A DNA stretch of 46,414 bases from Bacillus sp. 522_BSPC. Its GTDB lineage: Bacteria > Bacillota > Bacilli > Bacillales > Cytobacillaceae. The position numbers and the translations under genes are program-made. Below the pieces are notes generated by a model, which saw only the letters and a list, made by a program, of their open reading frames with translations, searched no databases and had not been told where the DNA came from. The stretch covers positions 1 to 46,414 of the forward strand of contig NZ_JVDT01000153.1 of NCBI RefSeq assembly GCF_001076885.1, given 5' to 3'. This document shows, piece by piece, positions 15,938 through 25,187 of the stretch (positions within the stretch are counted from its first letter, which is position 1; every line of letters starts with the position of its first letter).

Positions 15938-16555
15938 TTAAAATAGGAATGAGAATAAAGCATTAAATGTTCCATTTTCAAACAATATATAAATCCCTAA
16001 CCCTATGAATACAATTGGTACAATCCAACGTTCATATTTTTCAATTGTTTCCGATACAAAATCGAATGAAGCTAGACGGTAACTGACATAGCACAAAACT
16101 CCAACCATAATTAAAAAGACAATAGAAGCAATAAAGATTTCAGACATATTTAAGGTCGTGAAGTACGGTATATAAATGGAAAAGTCATCCGCACTGGAAG
16201 CCAATACGATGAAAGTCATCGTCAAAAATAGTTTATTAAATTTTTCAGAGGAGAATAAGGATAAAATACTACTTTCATCTTGATCCTCTTCTCCTTTAAT
16301 CCATATTTTCACACCTAAGTAAAGTGGTAAAAGTCCAAGTAGTCCGATAACCCATTGCTGCGGAATTAAATTCACAACCCCCTGTGCAACTAAAAGACTT
16401 GCTCCTATCACAATTGCAGTCCCTATATATTGTCCTATCCAAATATGTTTTACCTGACCTTTTTTTACTTGCGAAAACAAAAGAATTAATATGACGAGAT
16501 AATCAATTCCTGTTGCTACATATACCGCAGCAGCCGTCAGTATCGTTGCGATCAT
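15938..16555 (-). CDS. cadD: CadD-family cadmium resistance transporter
   Basis: A 205-residue membrane protein with about five or six helices, matching the CadD family: YVATGIDYLVILILLFSQ near the start, QYIGTAIVIGASLL, and SSADDFSIYIPYF near the centre, with acidic residues in membrane segments likely to contact the cation. CadD confers cadmium resistance in staphylococci by export or sequestration at the membrane. It is last in the cadC-cadA-cadD series, 78 bases after cadA, and is closed by the strong terminator at 15908-15929. Confidence 0.88.
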   Translation of the reverse strand: MIATILTAAAVYVATGIDYLVILILLFSQVKKGQVKHIWIGQYIGTAIVIGASLLVAQGVVNLIPQQWVIGLLGLLPLYLGVKIWIKGEEDQDESSILSLFSSEKFNKLFLTMTFIVLASSADDFSIYIPYFTTLNMSEIFIASIVFLIMVGVLCYVSYRLASFDFVSETIEKYERWIVPIVFIGLGIYILFENGTFNALFSFLF

Positions 16556-16633
16556 TTTTCCATCTCCAATATTTTAGGGTAGGACTTTTCTTCAAATTGA
16601 AAAGCCCTTCCGTAAATTTCACACATATAGTAC

Positions 16634-19048
16634 CTATTTATCCTTCACTCTCATCAGTCGTAAACTATTTAATGCTACCAAAATAGTAGCTCCCATATCT
16701 GAAAGAATAGCAATCCAAAGCGTTAACCAGCCTGGAATAACCAATAGTAAAGCAATTAATTTAATTCCAATAGCAAAAGTGATGTTAGCTTTGATGATAT
16801 TTAGCGTTTTTCGACTGAGTCTTACTGCAAATGGAAGTTTGCTTAAATCGTCTCCCATTAAGGCTATATCAGCTGTTTCGATTGCAGTATCTGTACCAGC
16901 CCCGCCCATTGCTATTCCGACAGTGGATGCAGCAAGTGCAGGAGCATCATTAACGCCATCGCCAATCATAGCTACGTTACCATGCTCCGATTGCATTTTT
17001 TTAATAAAATCTAATTTATCCTGTGGCATCAGTTCGGATTGAATATCAGATACGCCTACATGTGCACCAATTGCATTTGCGGTACCTTGATTATCACCAG
17101 TTAGCATTATTGTTTGCTTAATTCCTAACTGGTGAAGTTTTTGAATCACATTTTTGCTTGTCTCACGTACTTCATCTGCAACCGCAATTACACCGAGGAT
17201 TGTTTGTTCCGTTCCAATGATCATGGCTGTTTTTCCTTGATTTTGTAGGATTTTCACATTGTTTTCAAACTCAAGGCTAAAATCGGAAACATTTAATTCC
17301 TTAAAAAGTCTGGGACTACCAATATAATAAGTTGTTCCGTTTACAACCCCTTTTATACCTCGCCCAGTAATCGAAGTGAAGTCTTCCACTTGCACATTCG
17401 AATAAGGAATATTATCTTGCTCAGCCCTCTGCATAATTGCTGAAGCAAGTGGATGTTGTGAACGATATTCTAAAGCTGTAATAATGGAAAATAGCTCTTT
17501 TTCTTCCACTTGATTATTTAATACTTTAAAATCTGTTACCACTGGTACACCTTTTGTCAGTGTTCCTGTTTTATCAAATGCGATTGCCTTGATGGCTCCC
17601 AATTCCTCCAAATAGGCACCGCCTTTAATCAACACACCTTTTTTAGCAGCATTTCCAATTGCCGAAACAATCGAAATTGGAGTAGAAATTACTAATGCAC
17701 AAGGACACCCAACTACAAGTACTGCTAATCCTTGGTAAACCCATGTATCCCAACCTCCACCAAAGAATAAAGGTGGAACGACTGCAACCAAGGCTGCAAT
17801 AACCATAATGATCGGAGTGTAATATTTTGCAAACTTATCTACGAATGCTTGGGCTGGAGCACGCTCCCCTTGTGCTTCTTCAACAAGATGAATAATTTTG
17901 GCAATGGTTGTATCTTCTACATATTTGGTGATTTTTACTTCAAGTAATCCCTCTTCGTTAAGCGTACCTGCAAATACTTCATCATCTACCGTTTTGGAAA
18001 CAGGGACTGATTCTCCTGTTATAGCTGCCTGATTGACAGCCGACAAGCCATTAACAACTAGCCCATCCATGGCAATTTTTTGCCCTGGTTTGACAATCAT
18101 AATATCGCCTACAACAATATCATCTACATGGATCATTATTTCCTGACCATTTCGTCTAACAAGTGCTTCTTTTGGGGCAATATCCATCAATGAACGAATG
18201 GACTGTCTTGCTCTGTCCATAGAGAAACGTTCAAGAGCTTCACTGATTGCAAACAGAATGACAACAATGGACGCCTCTGCCCATTCACCGATGATGGCAG
18301 CTCCAATAACGGCAACTGTCATCAGGGTTTTCATGTCGAAATCAAAGCGTATCAAATTTTGAAAACCAACTTTAAATAGTGAATATCCGCCAATTACAAT
18401 TGAACCTACAAATAACATGGAAGTTACGAGGTTATCTTCTCCATTTACAAAGTGAGAAAGGTAACCAAAAGCAATTAGTAATGTGGCAAACAGTAATGTA
18501 CTATGTTTTTTATAAAATGGTATTTTCTCTTCTTTTTGAACCTTGTTGTCCTCTCTGGTCTCTTTTGTCGTTTGATTCGCCAGTTTTTCAGGAAATACTT
18601 TAAGATTCTCGAAAGCACCTGCTTTTTCAAGCTCTTCAAGGCTTGTATTTCCGAAAACATCAATTTTAGAAGCTCCAAAGTTTACTTTTGCATCCTGAAC
18701 TCCTGATAGTTGTTTTACATTTTTTTCAAACTTTCCAGCACAGTTTGCACAGGAAAATCCCTCAACACGATAAACATTTTTATCTTCAATTACCACAGGT
18801 TCGACCCGTCTTCTTGCTTTCTCTGGTACCACTTTAAGATTCTCGAAAGCACCAGCCTCTTCTAGTTCTTCAACGGTTGCATTTCCAAATACATCAATTT
18901 TAGAAGCTCCAAAATTGACTTTAGCATCCTGTACTCCTGGTAGTTGTTTTACATTTTTTTCGAATTTCCCTGCACAGTTTGCACAGGAGAAACCCTCCAC
19001 ACGATAAACATTTTTATCTTCTATTAAGGTTTTTGCTGTATTATCCAA
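16634..19048 (-). CDS. cadA: CadA-type cadmium/zinc P1B-ATPase with two N-terminal HMA domains
   Basis: An 804-residue exporter. Two almost identical metal-binding domains come first ([15 protein letters not shown], CxxC at 22-25 and 100-103), then the P1B core with [26 protein letters not shown] and GDGVNDAP, ending [17 protein letters not shown] with the Asp typical of zinc/cadmium pumps. It is about 77 residues longer than single-HMA CadA proteins because of the domain duplication. The start is TTG within the end of cadC (8-base overlap) behind GAAGGAGG. It is expressed with cadC and is expected to export cadmium, zinc and possibly lead. Confidence 0.95.
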   Translation of the reverse strand: MDNTAKTLIEDKNVYRVEGFSCANCAGKFEKNVKQLPGVQDAKVNFGASKIDVFGNATVEELEEAGAFENLKVVPEKARRRVEPVVIEDKNVYRVEGFSCANCAGKFEKNVKQLSGVQDAKVNFGASKIDVFGNTSLEELEKAGAFENLKVFPEKLANQTTKETREDNKVQKEEKIPFYKKHSTLLFATLLIAFGYLSHFVNGEDNLVTSMLFVGSIVIGGYSLFKVGFQNLIRFDFDMKTLMTVAVIGAAIIGEWAEASIVVILFAISEALERFSMDRARQSIRSLMDIAPKEALVRRNGQEIMIHVDDIVVGDIMIVKPGQKIAMDGLVVNGLSAVNQAAITGESVPVSKTVDDEVFAGTLNEEGLLEVKITKYVEDTTIAKIIHLVEEAQGERAPAQAFVDKFAKYYTPIIMVIAALVAVVPPLFFGGGWDTWVYQGLAVLVVGCPCALVISTPISIVSAIGNAAKKGVLIKGGAYLEELGAIKAIAFDKTGTLTKGVPVVTDFKVLNNQVEEKELFSIITALEYRSQHPLASAIMQRAEQDNIPYSNVQVEDFTSITGRGIKGVVNGTTYYIGSPRLFKELNVSDFSLEFENNVKILQNQGKTAMIIGTEQTILGVIAVADEVRETSKNVIQKLHQLGIKQTIMLTGDNQGTANAIGAHVGVSDIQSELMPQDKLDFIKKMQSEHGNVAMIGDGVNDAPALAASTVGIAMGGAGTDTAIETADIALMGDDLSKLPFAVRLSRKTLNIIKANITFAIGIKLIALLLVIPGWLTLWIAILSDMGATILVALNSLRLMRVKDK

Positions 19049-19406
19049 CTTTCGTAGCCTCCTTCTGATGCTCGAAGGCTTTTTCTACGAGCTGTTTAAC
19101 ATGCTCATCATCTAGTGAATAATAGACTAATTTTCCTTCTTTACGGTATGTTGCTATACCTAGGTTTTTCAATAATCTTAAATGATGGGATGCCGTAGCC
19201 GTTGAAGATTCAATAATATTCGCTACATCACAAACACATAACTCTCCCTCTAAAGATAAAACGTAAGCAATTTTAACCCTTGTATCATCTGACAGAGCCT
19301 TGAAAACTTTCGCTACATCCATAGGATTCTGTTTAGCAAGGTCTTTTTTAGCCCTGTTTACTTTATCTTCGTGAATACAGGTAACTTCACACATATCTTT
19401 CATCAT
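19041..19406 (-). CDS. cadC: CadC, ArsR/SmtB-family metal-sensing repressor
   Basis: A 121-residue winged-helix repressor. The DNA-binding helix region is [16 protein letters not shown]. Metal ligands are present: C6 and C10 near the N-terminus and C57 and C59 in ELCVCDVAN, matching the four cysteines that bind cadmium or lead in S. aureus CadC when offset by one residue. Metal binding releases the operator. GGAGGG lies upstream of tandem ATG codons at 19406. It leads the cad operon and overlaps cadA by eight bases. Two palindromic candidate operators flank its promoter. Confidence 0.93.
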   Translation of the reverse strand: MMKDMCEVTCIHEDKVNRAKKDLAKQNPMDVAKVFKALSDDTRVKIAYVLSLEGELCVCDVANIIESSTATASHHLRLLKNLGIATYRKEGKLVYYSLDDEHVKQLVEKAFEHQKEATKVG

Positions 19407-19430
19407 AATTACCCTCCTTATTCAAATGAC

Positions 19431-19490
19431 TGTTTGTTTGATGAGTATAATATATCCCAACATAAGCAAATAGTCAAATGATTGTTTGAT
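19431..19490 (-). promoter_or_regulatory. cadC promoter with two candidate CadC operators
   Basis: On the minus strand TTGACT (rc of 19472-19477) and, 17 bases on, TATATT form a promoter. TCAAATGATTGTTTGA (about 19474-19489) overlaps the -35 box and TCAAATGACTGTTTGTTTGA (from 19432) lies near the start site. Both have TCAAA/TTTGA arms and were probably made by duplication of one operator. Confidence 0.65.
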
Positions 19491-19514
19491 TATTATATAT
19501 TAATATTACAATAA

Positions 19515-19551
19515 AAAAGATTGGTTTCTAATGTTAGAAACCAATCTTTTT
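19515..19551. terminator. strong terminator hairpin
   Basis: AAAAGATTGGTTTCTA pairs with TAGAAACCAATCTTTT around ATGT, with A- and T-runs on both sides. It separates the cadC promoter from the neighbouring IS110-family element; either direction is possible. Confidence 0.65.
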
Positions 19552-19601
19552 AGAGAGCTTAACCAAATTTTAAAGCATCTTAAACATAACTGCCCCGTTA
19601 G

Positions 19602-19820
19602 CCATCCATGAAGCGAAAAATCAGCGCTTCACCACAGAGAATGAAAATGGTTAAGAACCGTCAATACTGATTCTACGGCTGGGAGAGGAAGGTCGCTTAA
19701 CTATGGTGCGTTAGAGCCCATCCGTTAGTCTGACTCCAACGACCACGGTGCACCACTGACTGTCGCTCCCTTTCGGGAAGCACACATGGTAGATTAATCC
19801 CATTCTGGTTGCTGCACCAG
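19602..19820 (+). ncRNA. candidate bridge RNA of the second IS110-family element
   Basis: About 250 non-coding bases precede the transposase and fold locally: GAAGCG/CGCTTC (19610/19625), TCCC-TTTC-GGGA (19767-19778), and GGTGC/GCACC (19705/19750) enclosing a loop. Inside the loop CGTTAG (19709-19714) and CCGTTAG (19722-19728) equal the left flank. Farther on, CATGGTAG (19785-19792) equals the element's right end exactly, and GGTTGCTG (19807-19814) can pair with AGCCATCC at the left end with two wobbles and one mismatch. This order, a target loop and then a donor loop, is that known for IS621-type bridge RNA. The right target guide is unclear. Confidence 0.65.
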
Positions 19821-19859
19821 CCTCCAATTATATTCAGAGCCGTAGGAAGGATGTTTTCA

Positions 19860-21083
19860 ATGGATGTAGTCATTGAAAGAGCATGTGGTATGGATGTTCA
19901 TAAGGACAATATTACTGCATGTATTATGACCCCAGAAGGAAAGGAGATTCAAACGTTTTCTACTAAAACTGTATTTCTATTACAGTTGGTTGACTGGATT
20001 AAACAGCATAACTGTACTCATGTTGCCATGGAGAGTACGAGTGTATACTGGAAACCTATTGTGAATTTACTAGAAGCGGAAGATATTGAGTTTCTAGTTG
20101 TGAATGCCCAACATATGAAGGCAGTCCCAGGACGTAAAACTGATGTCAAAGATGCAGAATGGATTGCCAAGCTTCTTCGTCATGGACTCTTAAAAGCTAG
20201 TTATATTCCTGATCGTAATCAACGAGAATTACGTGAACTAGTTCGATATCGCAGGAGTATTATTGAAGAACGAGCTAGGCAACATAATCGCATTCAAAAG
20301 GTATTAGAGGGTGCAAATATTAAGCTAGCTTCTGTTGTTTCGGACGTTATGGGAGTTTCAGCTCGAGATATGCTTAACGCTATTGCCGAAGGCGAAGAAG
20401 ATCCTGAAAAACTAGCAAACTTCGCTCGACGTACAATGAAAAAGAAAAAAGATGAACTAATGCTCGCCCTAAAAGGCTATATCAATTCACATCAACGCCT
20501 TATGTTGAAAACAATTTTGAAGCATATTGATTTTTTAACTGAGCAAATCGAGATGCTCGACCAAAAGGTCGCTGAAAGAGTTAGCTCCCATCAAGAAGAC
20601 GTGGACCTACTAGATTCAATTCCTGGCATAGCTACAAGAATGGCTGAGCAGATTCTATCAGAAATTGGAACTGATGTTAAAAAACAATTCCCAAGTGCAG
20701 CTCATATGTGTTCTTGGGCTGGTTTGGTTCCAGGTCACAACGAAAGTGCCGGCAAAAGGAAATCAGCTAAAACAAAAAAAGGGAACAAGTATTTGAGATC
20801 AGCATTAACAGAAGCAGCCCATTCTGTAAGAGGATCTAAGAACTATCTCGGAGCACTGTATAGGCGTACAGCCTCACGAAAAGGTAAGAAACGAGCTGGA
20901 ATAGTAGTAGCCCATGCCATGTTGAGAATTGCTTATTACCTCTTAACTCGAAAAGAGATGTATGTAGACTTAGGCGAAGACTACTTTGATAAACAGAGGC
21001 AGCAATCCATCGTGCGACATTCACTCCGAAGACTTGAAAGTTTAGGATACACAGTTACTTTACAAGAACCTGAAGCATCTTAA
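19860..21083 (+). CDS. IS110-family transposase (DEDD recombinase)
   Basis: About 407 residues from the chosen start. The N-terminal DEDD domain shows ACGMDVHKDNITACI, VAMESTSVYWKP and GRKTDVKDAEWIAKL; a coiled-coil middle follows; the C-terminal Tnp20 domain shows IPGIATRMAEQILSEIG, FPSAAHMCSWAGLVPG and NESAGKRKSAKTKKG with the likely catalytic serine. The start at 19860 has GGAAGG nine bases upstream; the frame is open to 19809, inside the putative RNA region. It is unrelated at close range to the transposase at 363-1772. The frame is intact, so it may be active. Confidence 0.93.
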   Translation: MDVVIERACGMDVHKDNITACIMTPEGKEIQTFSTKTVFLLQLVDWIKQHNCTHVAMESTSVYWKPIVNLLEAEDIEFLVVNAQHMKAVPGRKTDVKDAEWIAKLLRHGLLKASYIPDRNQRELRELVRYRRSIIEERARQHNRIQKVLEGANIKLASVVSDVMGVSARDMLNAIAEGEEDPEKLANFARRTMKKKKDELMLALKGYINSHQRLMLKTILKHIDFLTEQIEMLDQKVAERVSSHQEDVDLLDSIPGIATRMAEQILSEIGTDVKKQFPSAAHMCSWAGLVPGHNESAGKRKSAKTKKGNKYLRSALTEAAHSVRGSKNYLGALYRRTASRKGKKRAGIVVAHAMLRIAYYLLTRKEMYVDLGEDYFDKQRQQSIVRHSLRRLESLGYTVTLQEPEAS

Positions 21084-21219
21084 TCCAGTCCATATTCCTA
21101 CAATAGATCCATGAATCAGGCGCGCTTCCCTTTTAAAAAAATGAATGAGCTGCGTCTTCTTAAGTATTGCCTTTTTCACGAAATTACAGAAGTTTATTTT
21201 CATGGTAGTTGAATAAGGA

Positions 21220-21615
21220 TTATATACTCTCAAAATAGTTAGCCAGCTTTTCTTTTTCATTTTCACTTAATTGCTTATTTTCTAGTTCAAGTTCTTTATT
21301 CTTTTTCTCCAGTTTTTCAATCCTTCTTTTAAGTGAAGCTATTACAGCGTTTTGATTATTTTCATCCCGTTTTATCCTTGAATCTACAAACTTTTCTTCT
21401 TGTTGATTTCGTAAGAAATTGATACGCTCTTTAAGAGCTGAATGGTTATACAGCGTTGCTTTGCTCACTCCAGCTTCTTTCGCTACGCTATTAAAGTTAA
21501 TTGCCTTAGAACTCTTTATAAGGCGTTTAATAGCTTTTTCAACCTTATCTTTAGTTTCTTGCTTTCTCTTTTCATGTAGCCGCCTTAATTGCTCCTCACG
21601 ATCAAAACTAGCCAT
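21220..21615 (-). CDS. tnpC: TnpC-like protein of Tn554 family
   Basis: A 131-residue charged protein: an N-terminal part with a helix-turn-helix-like segment (INFNSVAKEAGVSKATLYNH) and a long C-terminal coiled coil (RRIEKLEKKNKELELENKQLSE). It matches the TnpC/DUF6262 type that accompanies the two recombinases of Tn554-like elements and influences orientation and frequency of transposition. ATG at 21615 follows AAAGGTG and overlaps the end of tnpB by eight bases; a GTG at 21624 is possible but lies inside the ribosome site. Confidence 0.82.
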   Translation of the reverse strand: MASFDREEQLRRLHEKRKQETKDKVEKAIKRLIKSSKAINFNSVAKEAGVSKATLYNHSALKERINFLRNQQEEKFVDSRIKRDENNQNAVIASLKRRIEKLEKKNKELELENKQLSENEKEKLANYFESI

Positions 21616-23746
21616 GTCTAACACCTTTCTTTTTCTTACGTTCTAATTGTCTCTTCATGCGGTCAAATCGACCAAAAATAACATTACCTTCTTTGATTGT
21701 TTCGTAAATATTTTGGTACCTTTCCAAGTTTTTTTCGTTTGCCTTAACCATATCTTCACGACCATACTCTTTAGATGCTTCAATCCACTTTGTGGTAGTT
21801 TCTATAAGAAGTTCGTACTTTTTAACATCAAAACTTGTCATACCTACCGCTAAATCAAAACAAGGTTTTCCATCGTTCGCAGTGAGACAAGGTGGTTCTG
21901 CTGCCAATGGGCAATTCCCATTGACCCTTGCTCGACAGGTCCCATAAGGGTTATCTAAGGCATTTAACTTCTCATCTTTCCACAACATATCAAGAATGTC
22001 TTTAGGGATTTGTTCCTTTTCGGAGACCTGATGAATTTCCCCATTTAAGTCAAAGGCAAATACACCTTGTCTCACAACTTTCTCAAATTCTTTACGTTTC
22101 GTATCATCTAATAGACGAGCATATAGAATGGTCATTTCGGGTGATGCGTGGGCTAATAACTCCTGCACCGTTATAATATCAGCTCCACCATTTATCATTT
22201 TTACTCCATAAGTATGTCGGAACTGGTGATTTTTGAAGTGAAATAAATTTCCTGATTCATCTGTTATATTCTTTTTTAACGCTAATTTGTTTAGTTCTTC
22301 TCGAACAAAATTCTGACTAAAGGGTCTTCCCTTACGAGGACCTCGGTAGCGAACAAAAAGGTATCTTTCAGGATTGTTATCATCATTGCTGTTTTGCTTG
22401 GAACGGTCAATTAAAACTGCAATTATATCCGCTAGATGATCATCAATGGGGATTTTATGACCTATTACATACGTCTTTTCAATATCTGTTGTAAGATTTG
22501 ACTTTCCATTTATTTTACCTAAACAATCCTGCGTTAATCCCAATGTATCGCTTATGCGAAGCCCTGTTTTGAAAGCAATCCAGACAATTGGCTGTACATC
22601 TGGATGAAGGTCATTTAGATTATTAAACAGTTGTTCCAATACATAGTCAGGTATGTAATCAATATCATCCAATGATTTTTTAGGGAGATTAGGAAAGTCT
22701 TCAGGATATATTAGACGAAACACCATTTCTTCAGGTGCAAAATCCTCGAACTTCTCTAAAATTTGAAGATCTCTTATGAAGGCACGAACACACTTTAATG
22801 CTTGACGAACATATTTTTTAGGATTGGAATTTTTCTTATTTAATTTGGTCTTTATATATTCATTTAACTCTTCTATGTACTTTTCTATATGTTTTCTTTC
22901 AAGTTCTTTAAAATCGTTCCATTTTGGATTTTGTTTTGAAATTGAGTTTAAAAAAGGAATAGTGTATGTTCCATAACTTCGAGCTGTACCCCAGGTGAAG
23001 TTTTTGCCGCTGATTAGACGACCTTTTAAATATTCTTTAAATATTTTACGGAAATTTTTATTCTCTATATTTGAAAAATCAATGTGATAACCACTTGTTG
23101 ATTCATTGAATCCTATCCCATATTTTTTATACAGCACCCGTATATCCCATCGGTCCTTCTCCCATTCATCACGGGTGTCTGTTAATTGAAAAAGTGTATT
23201 ATAAATCCGTGCTAAAAAGCCATCTATTTCCGTACGGGCTACGATTTCTTTCCCTCTCCACTTCTTGATGTAACTCGTCTTTTCTCCTTTACCATTCAAC
23301 CAAAAGGTCCAAAGTTTTTGCTCTTTATTGATGTCTAAATCAAGAAGGGAAGTGAGATTTGGGTGCTTTTCGTTTAAATACTCAGCCAGTTTTTTTAACG
23401 AGCCTGAGATACTTTTAAATATAGTCCTTATTCCCCAACGGTCTGAAAAAATTTGATTGTAGTAAACAAACTTAATCTCCATGTTGACGTTTGGATTTTC
23501 GCAGTTGAAGTAAATGTTATTTACTATTCCTTTTCTCTTGTTATATTGCTCTTCAAAATTAGGGATTTTACCAATCTCGTGTATATTCCAAATATCATTG
23601 ACTAAAAAGTAATCATCATTCACAACTCTTTTTGTTACTTTTCCATCGTTGGAAATTTCTTTAACCTCGTAAGAGGAAAGAGTGGAAGTGATTAAGTCCC
23701 AATATTCGCTTTTAAGGATTGAATTACTCTGTATGATATTATCCAA
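21608..23746 (-). CDS. tnpB: TnpB-like tyrosine recombinase of Tn554 family
   Basis: A 712-residue protein, the second recombinase of Tn554-type elements. The catalytic domain is in the second half: TGLRISDTLGLTQDC (first Arg), HQFRHTYGVKM (His-x-x-Arg), LLAHASPEMTILYARL (His and the nucleophile Tyr). Near the C-terminus a Cys-rich stretch (CRARVNGNCPLAAEPPCLTANDGKPC) may bind zinc. The start is TTG at 23746 behind AGGAGGG. It is somewhat longer than the Tn554 prototype. The stop overlaps the tnpC start, showing coupled translation. Confidence 0.92.
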   Translation of the reverse strand: MDNIIQSNSILKSEYWDLITSTLSSYEVKEISNDGKVTKRVVNDDYFLVNDIWNIHEIGKIPNFEEQYNKRKGIVNNIYFNCENPNVNMEIKFVYYNQIFSDRWGIRTIFKSISGSLKKLAEYLNEKHPNLTSLLDLDINKEQKLWTFWLNGKGEKTSYIKKWRGKEIVARTEIDGFLARIYNTLFQLTDTRDEWEKDRWDIRVLYKKYGIGFNESTSGYHIDFSNIENKNFRKIFKEYLKGRLISGKNFTWGTARSYGTYTIPFLNSISKQNPKWNDFKELERKHIEKYIEELNEYIKTKLNKKNSNPKKYVRQALKCVRAFIRDLQILEKFEDFAPEEMVFRLIYPEDFPNLPKKSLDDIDYIPDYVLEQLFNNLNDLHPDVQPIVWIAFKTGLRISDTLGLTQDCLGKINGKSNLTTDIEKTYVIGHKIPIDDHLADIIAVLIDRSKQNSNDDNNPERYLFVRYRGPRKGRPFSQNFVREELNKLALKKNITDESGNLFHFKNHQFRHTYGVKMINGGADIITVQELLAHASPEMTILYARLLDDTKRKEFEKVVRQGVFAFDLNGEIHQVSEKEQIPKDILDMLWKDEKLNALDNPYGTCRARVNGNCPLAAEPPCLTANDGKPCFDLAVGMTSFDVKKYELLIETTTKWIEASKEYGREDMVKANEKNLERYQNIYETIKEGNVIFGRFDRMKRQLERKKKKGVRHG

Positions 23747-23820
23747 TATTTGCCCTCCTAAAATACTAATATCGCTCTAAAAAGGTGCTACTTCGTCAGT
23801 AAACCTGTTTGAAACGCTTC

Positions 23821-24954
23821 CTATTTGTTCTCCACGCCTCGCCTAATTTCAAAGGCATGAGAGGCTTTTTCCCATTCCTTACGAATATCATCTTCGGAAG
23901 GGTGAACATATAGGTCAATGGTTGTTTGTATTTGTGCATGACCTAGACGTTCTTGTACAGCCTTTATGTTCTTTGTTTGAAGATAAAATATGGTTCCATG
24001 GGTATGTCGGAATAAATGCGGAGTAATATATAGGCCTATTTTTCTTTCTATCTCCTTAAAAGTGGCATAAACATCAGAATAAGTTAAAGGTTCTCCAACG
24101 TTCTTACCCCAAATCTTCACAAATACAAAGTTATGGTTAGGATTATATTCATCTAGCACTTCGTATAAGTAATCATCATACAAGTCCATTAGTCCTTGAG
24201 AGATGTCAATCTTTCGTTCTCCAGTCTTCAATTTTCCCCCGTTTGGTAACTCCCCTCTATCTGTTAGTTGGATTTTGTGCTTCCTTTGTATGGCATCAAA
24301 TTGAAAATCCTCAAGAAATAAGGAAAGAACTTCACCTATACGTAAGCCAGTTTCAAAAAGCAATCTTACTAGAAACCTATCCCTAAGATTAGTAGTAGAT
24401 TTATAGATTTCATTAACTTGCTCCTTTGTAAATATCCTCACTCTTACTTTAGGTTCGTCTAATTTAAGCACATTTTTGAAACGTGGTTTTTCTTTATTTA
24501 CATGATATAAAAAATCCTTATATCCATTTCCACTGGCACCTTGAAACATCTTCTTCATCAACTTTTCAACAACATTTGATTCAACTAATTCTTCTCTGTA
24601 TAGATAATCATAAAATGATGTCACTACCGTAAGGTAAGTGTTTACTGTTCTTTCACTGCGTTTAGCCTTAACTTCTTTTTGAGGTACTACTTTATTGCTT
24701 TCATATGGATTTCTGAGCCAAGCAACGAAGTCAGATATTATTTGAAAGCTAACTTGCTGATAATCAATTTCTGTTTGTTCTAAGTATGTAAAGTAATATT
24801 TCAAAGCTGTACAATAAGTCTGTAAAGTATTGCTACTACTCTCCTTGTTATAGTGAAATTTCATATACTTCGCAACGGGTTTAACTGGCGTTCCATTTGA
24901 ATCAATAAGCAGATATACTTTTCTATTCCCAATCAATATTTGTTCTACCTTCAT
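23821..24954 (-). CDS. tnpA: TnpA-like tyrosine recombinase of Tn554 family
   Basis: A 377-residue tyrosine recombinase. The N-terminal SAM-like core-binding domain (about 20-140) is followed by the catalytic domain with ETGLRIGEVLSLFLED (Arg), TPHLFRHTHGTIF (His-x-x-Arg) and RLGHAQIQTTIDLYVH (His, Tyr). The start at 24954 has TTGGAG eight bases upstream; the frame is open to 24972. It is the first gene of the tnpABC set, 74 bases before tnpB. The transposon end should lie in 24955-25187, where a CCTCG-CAC-CGAGG hairpin (25033-25045) is visible. Confidence 0.92.
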   Translation of the reverse strand: MKVEQILIGNRKVYLLIDSNGTPVKPVAKYMKFHYNKESSSNTLQTYCTALKYYFTYLEQTEIDYQQVSFQIISDFVAWLRNPYESNKVVPQKEVKAKRSERTVNTYLTVVTSFYDYLYREELVESNVVEKLMKKMFQGASGNGYKDFLYHVNKEKPRFKNVLKLDEPKVRVRIFTKEQVNEIYKSTTNLRDRFLVRLLFETGLRIGEVLSLFLEDFQFDAIQRKHKIQLTDRGELPNGGKLKTGERKIDISQGLMDLYDDYLYEVLDEYNPNHNFVFVKIWGKNVGEPLTYSDVYATFKEIERKIGLYITPHLFRHTHGTIFYLQTKNIKAVQERLGHAQIQTTIDLYVHPSEDDIRKEWEKASHAFEIRRGVENK

Positions 24955-25187
24955 AAAAGCATCTCCAACCAATTGAAATTTACGATAGTGCTGCTACTTA
25001 TAATGTTTACCGTTATTGTTGTTTCTTTAAGGTCCTCGCACCGAGGCTACGTCCTCCAGCAATACAAACAAATGTTCTTGTTTATGGTTTCATATTAAAC
25101 TATTAATACAATATTTTCAACCTTTATTTATCCAATAAATTATGTAAATAAAAATGGATAACCAGCCCTCATATTAGACTAACTATC

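Larger units (their letters stand above)
19602..21208 (+). mobile_element. IS110-family element inserted in a dispersed intergenic motif
   Basis: The left flank ends GCCCCGTTAG (19592-19601) and the right flank starts TTGAATAAGG (21209). Joined, they restore a motif like the copy at 6081-6100 (GCCCCCGTTAGCTGAACAAG). The element ends in CATGGTAG (21201-21208), leaving AG at both junctions as a likely core dinucleotide. It contains an upstream non-coding RNA region and one transposase, the layout of the IS110 subgroup. It stands between the cad operon and tnpC. Confidence 0.7.
21220..24954 (-). mobile_element. Tn554-type transposition module (tnpA-tnpB-tnpC)
   Basis: Three genes in the order and spacing of Tn554: two tyrosine recombinases and a small DNA-binding-like protein. 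In Tn554 relatives the cargo follows tnpC, which here would place the cad operon and flavin oxidoreductase as cargo. A cadmium-carrying Tn554 relative (psi-Tn554) is known in staphylococci. I could not define the outer ends. Confidence 0.7.

Noticed and set aside
24955-25187. Exact outer end of the Tn554-type element
   Set aside because: No recognisable att554-like core was found, so no terminus was assigned.
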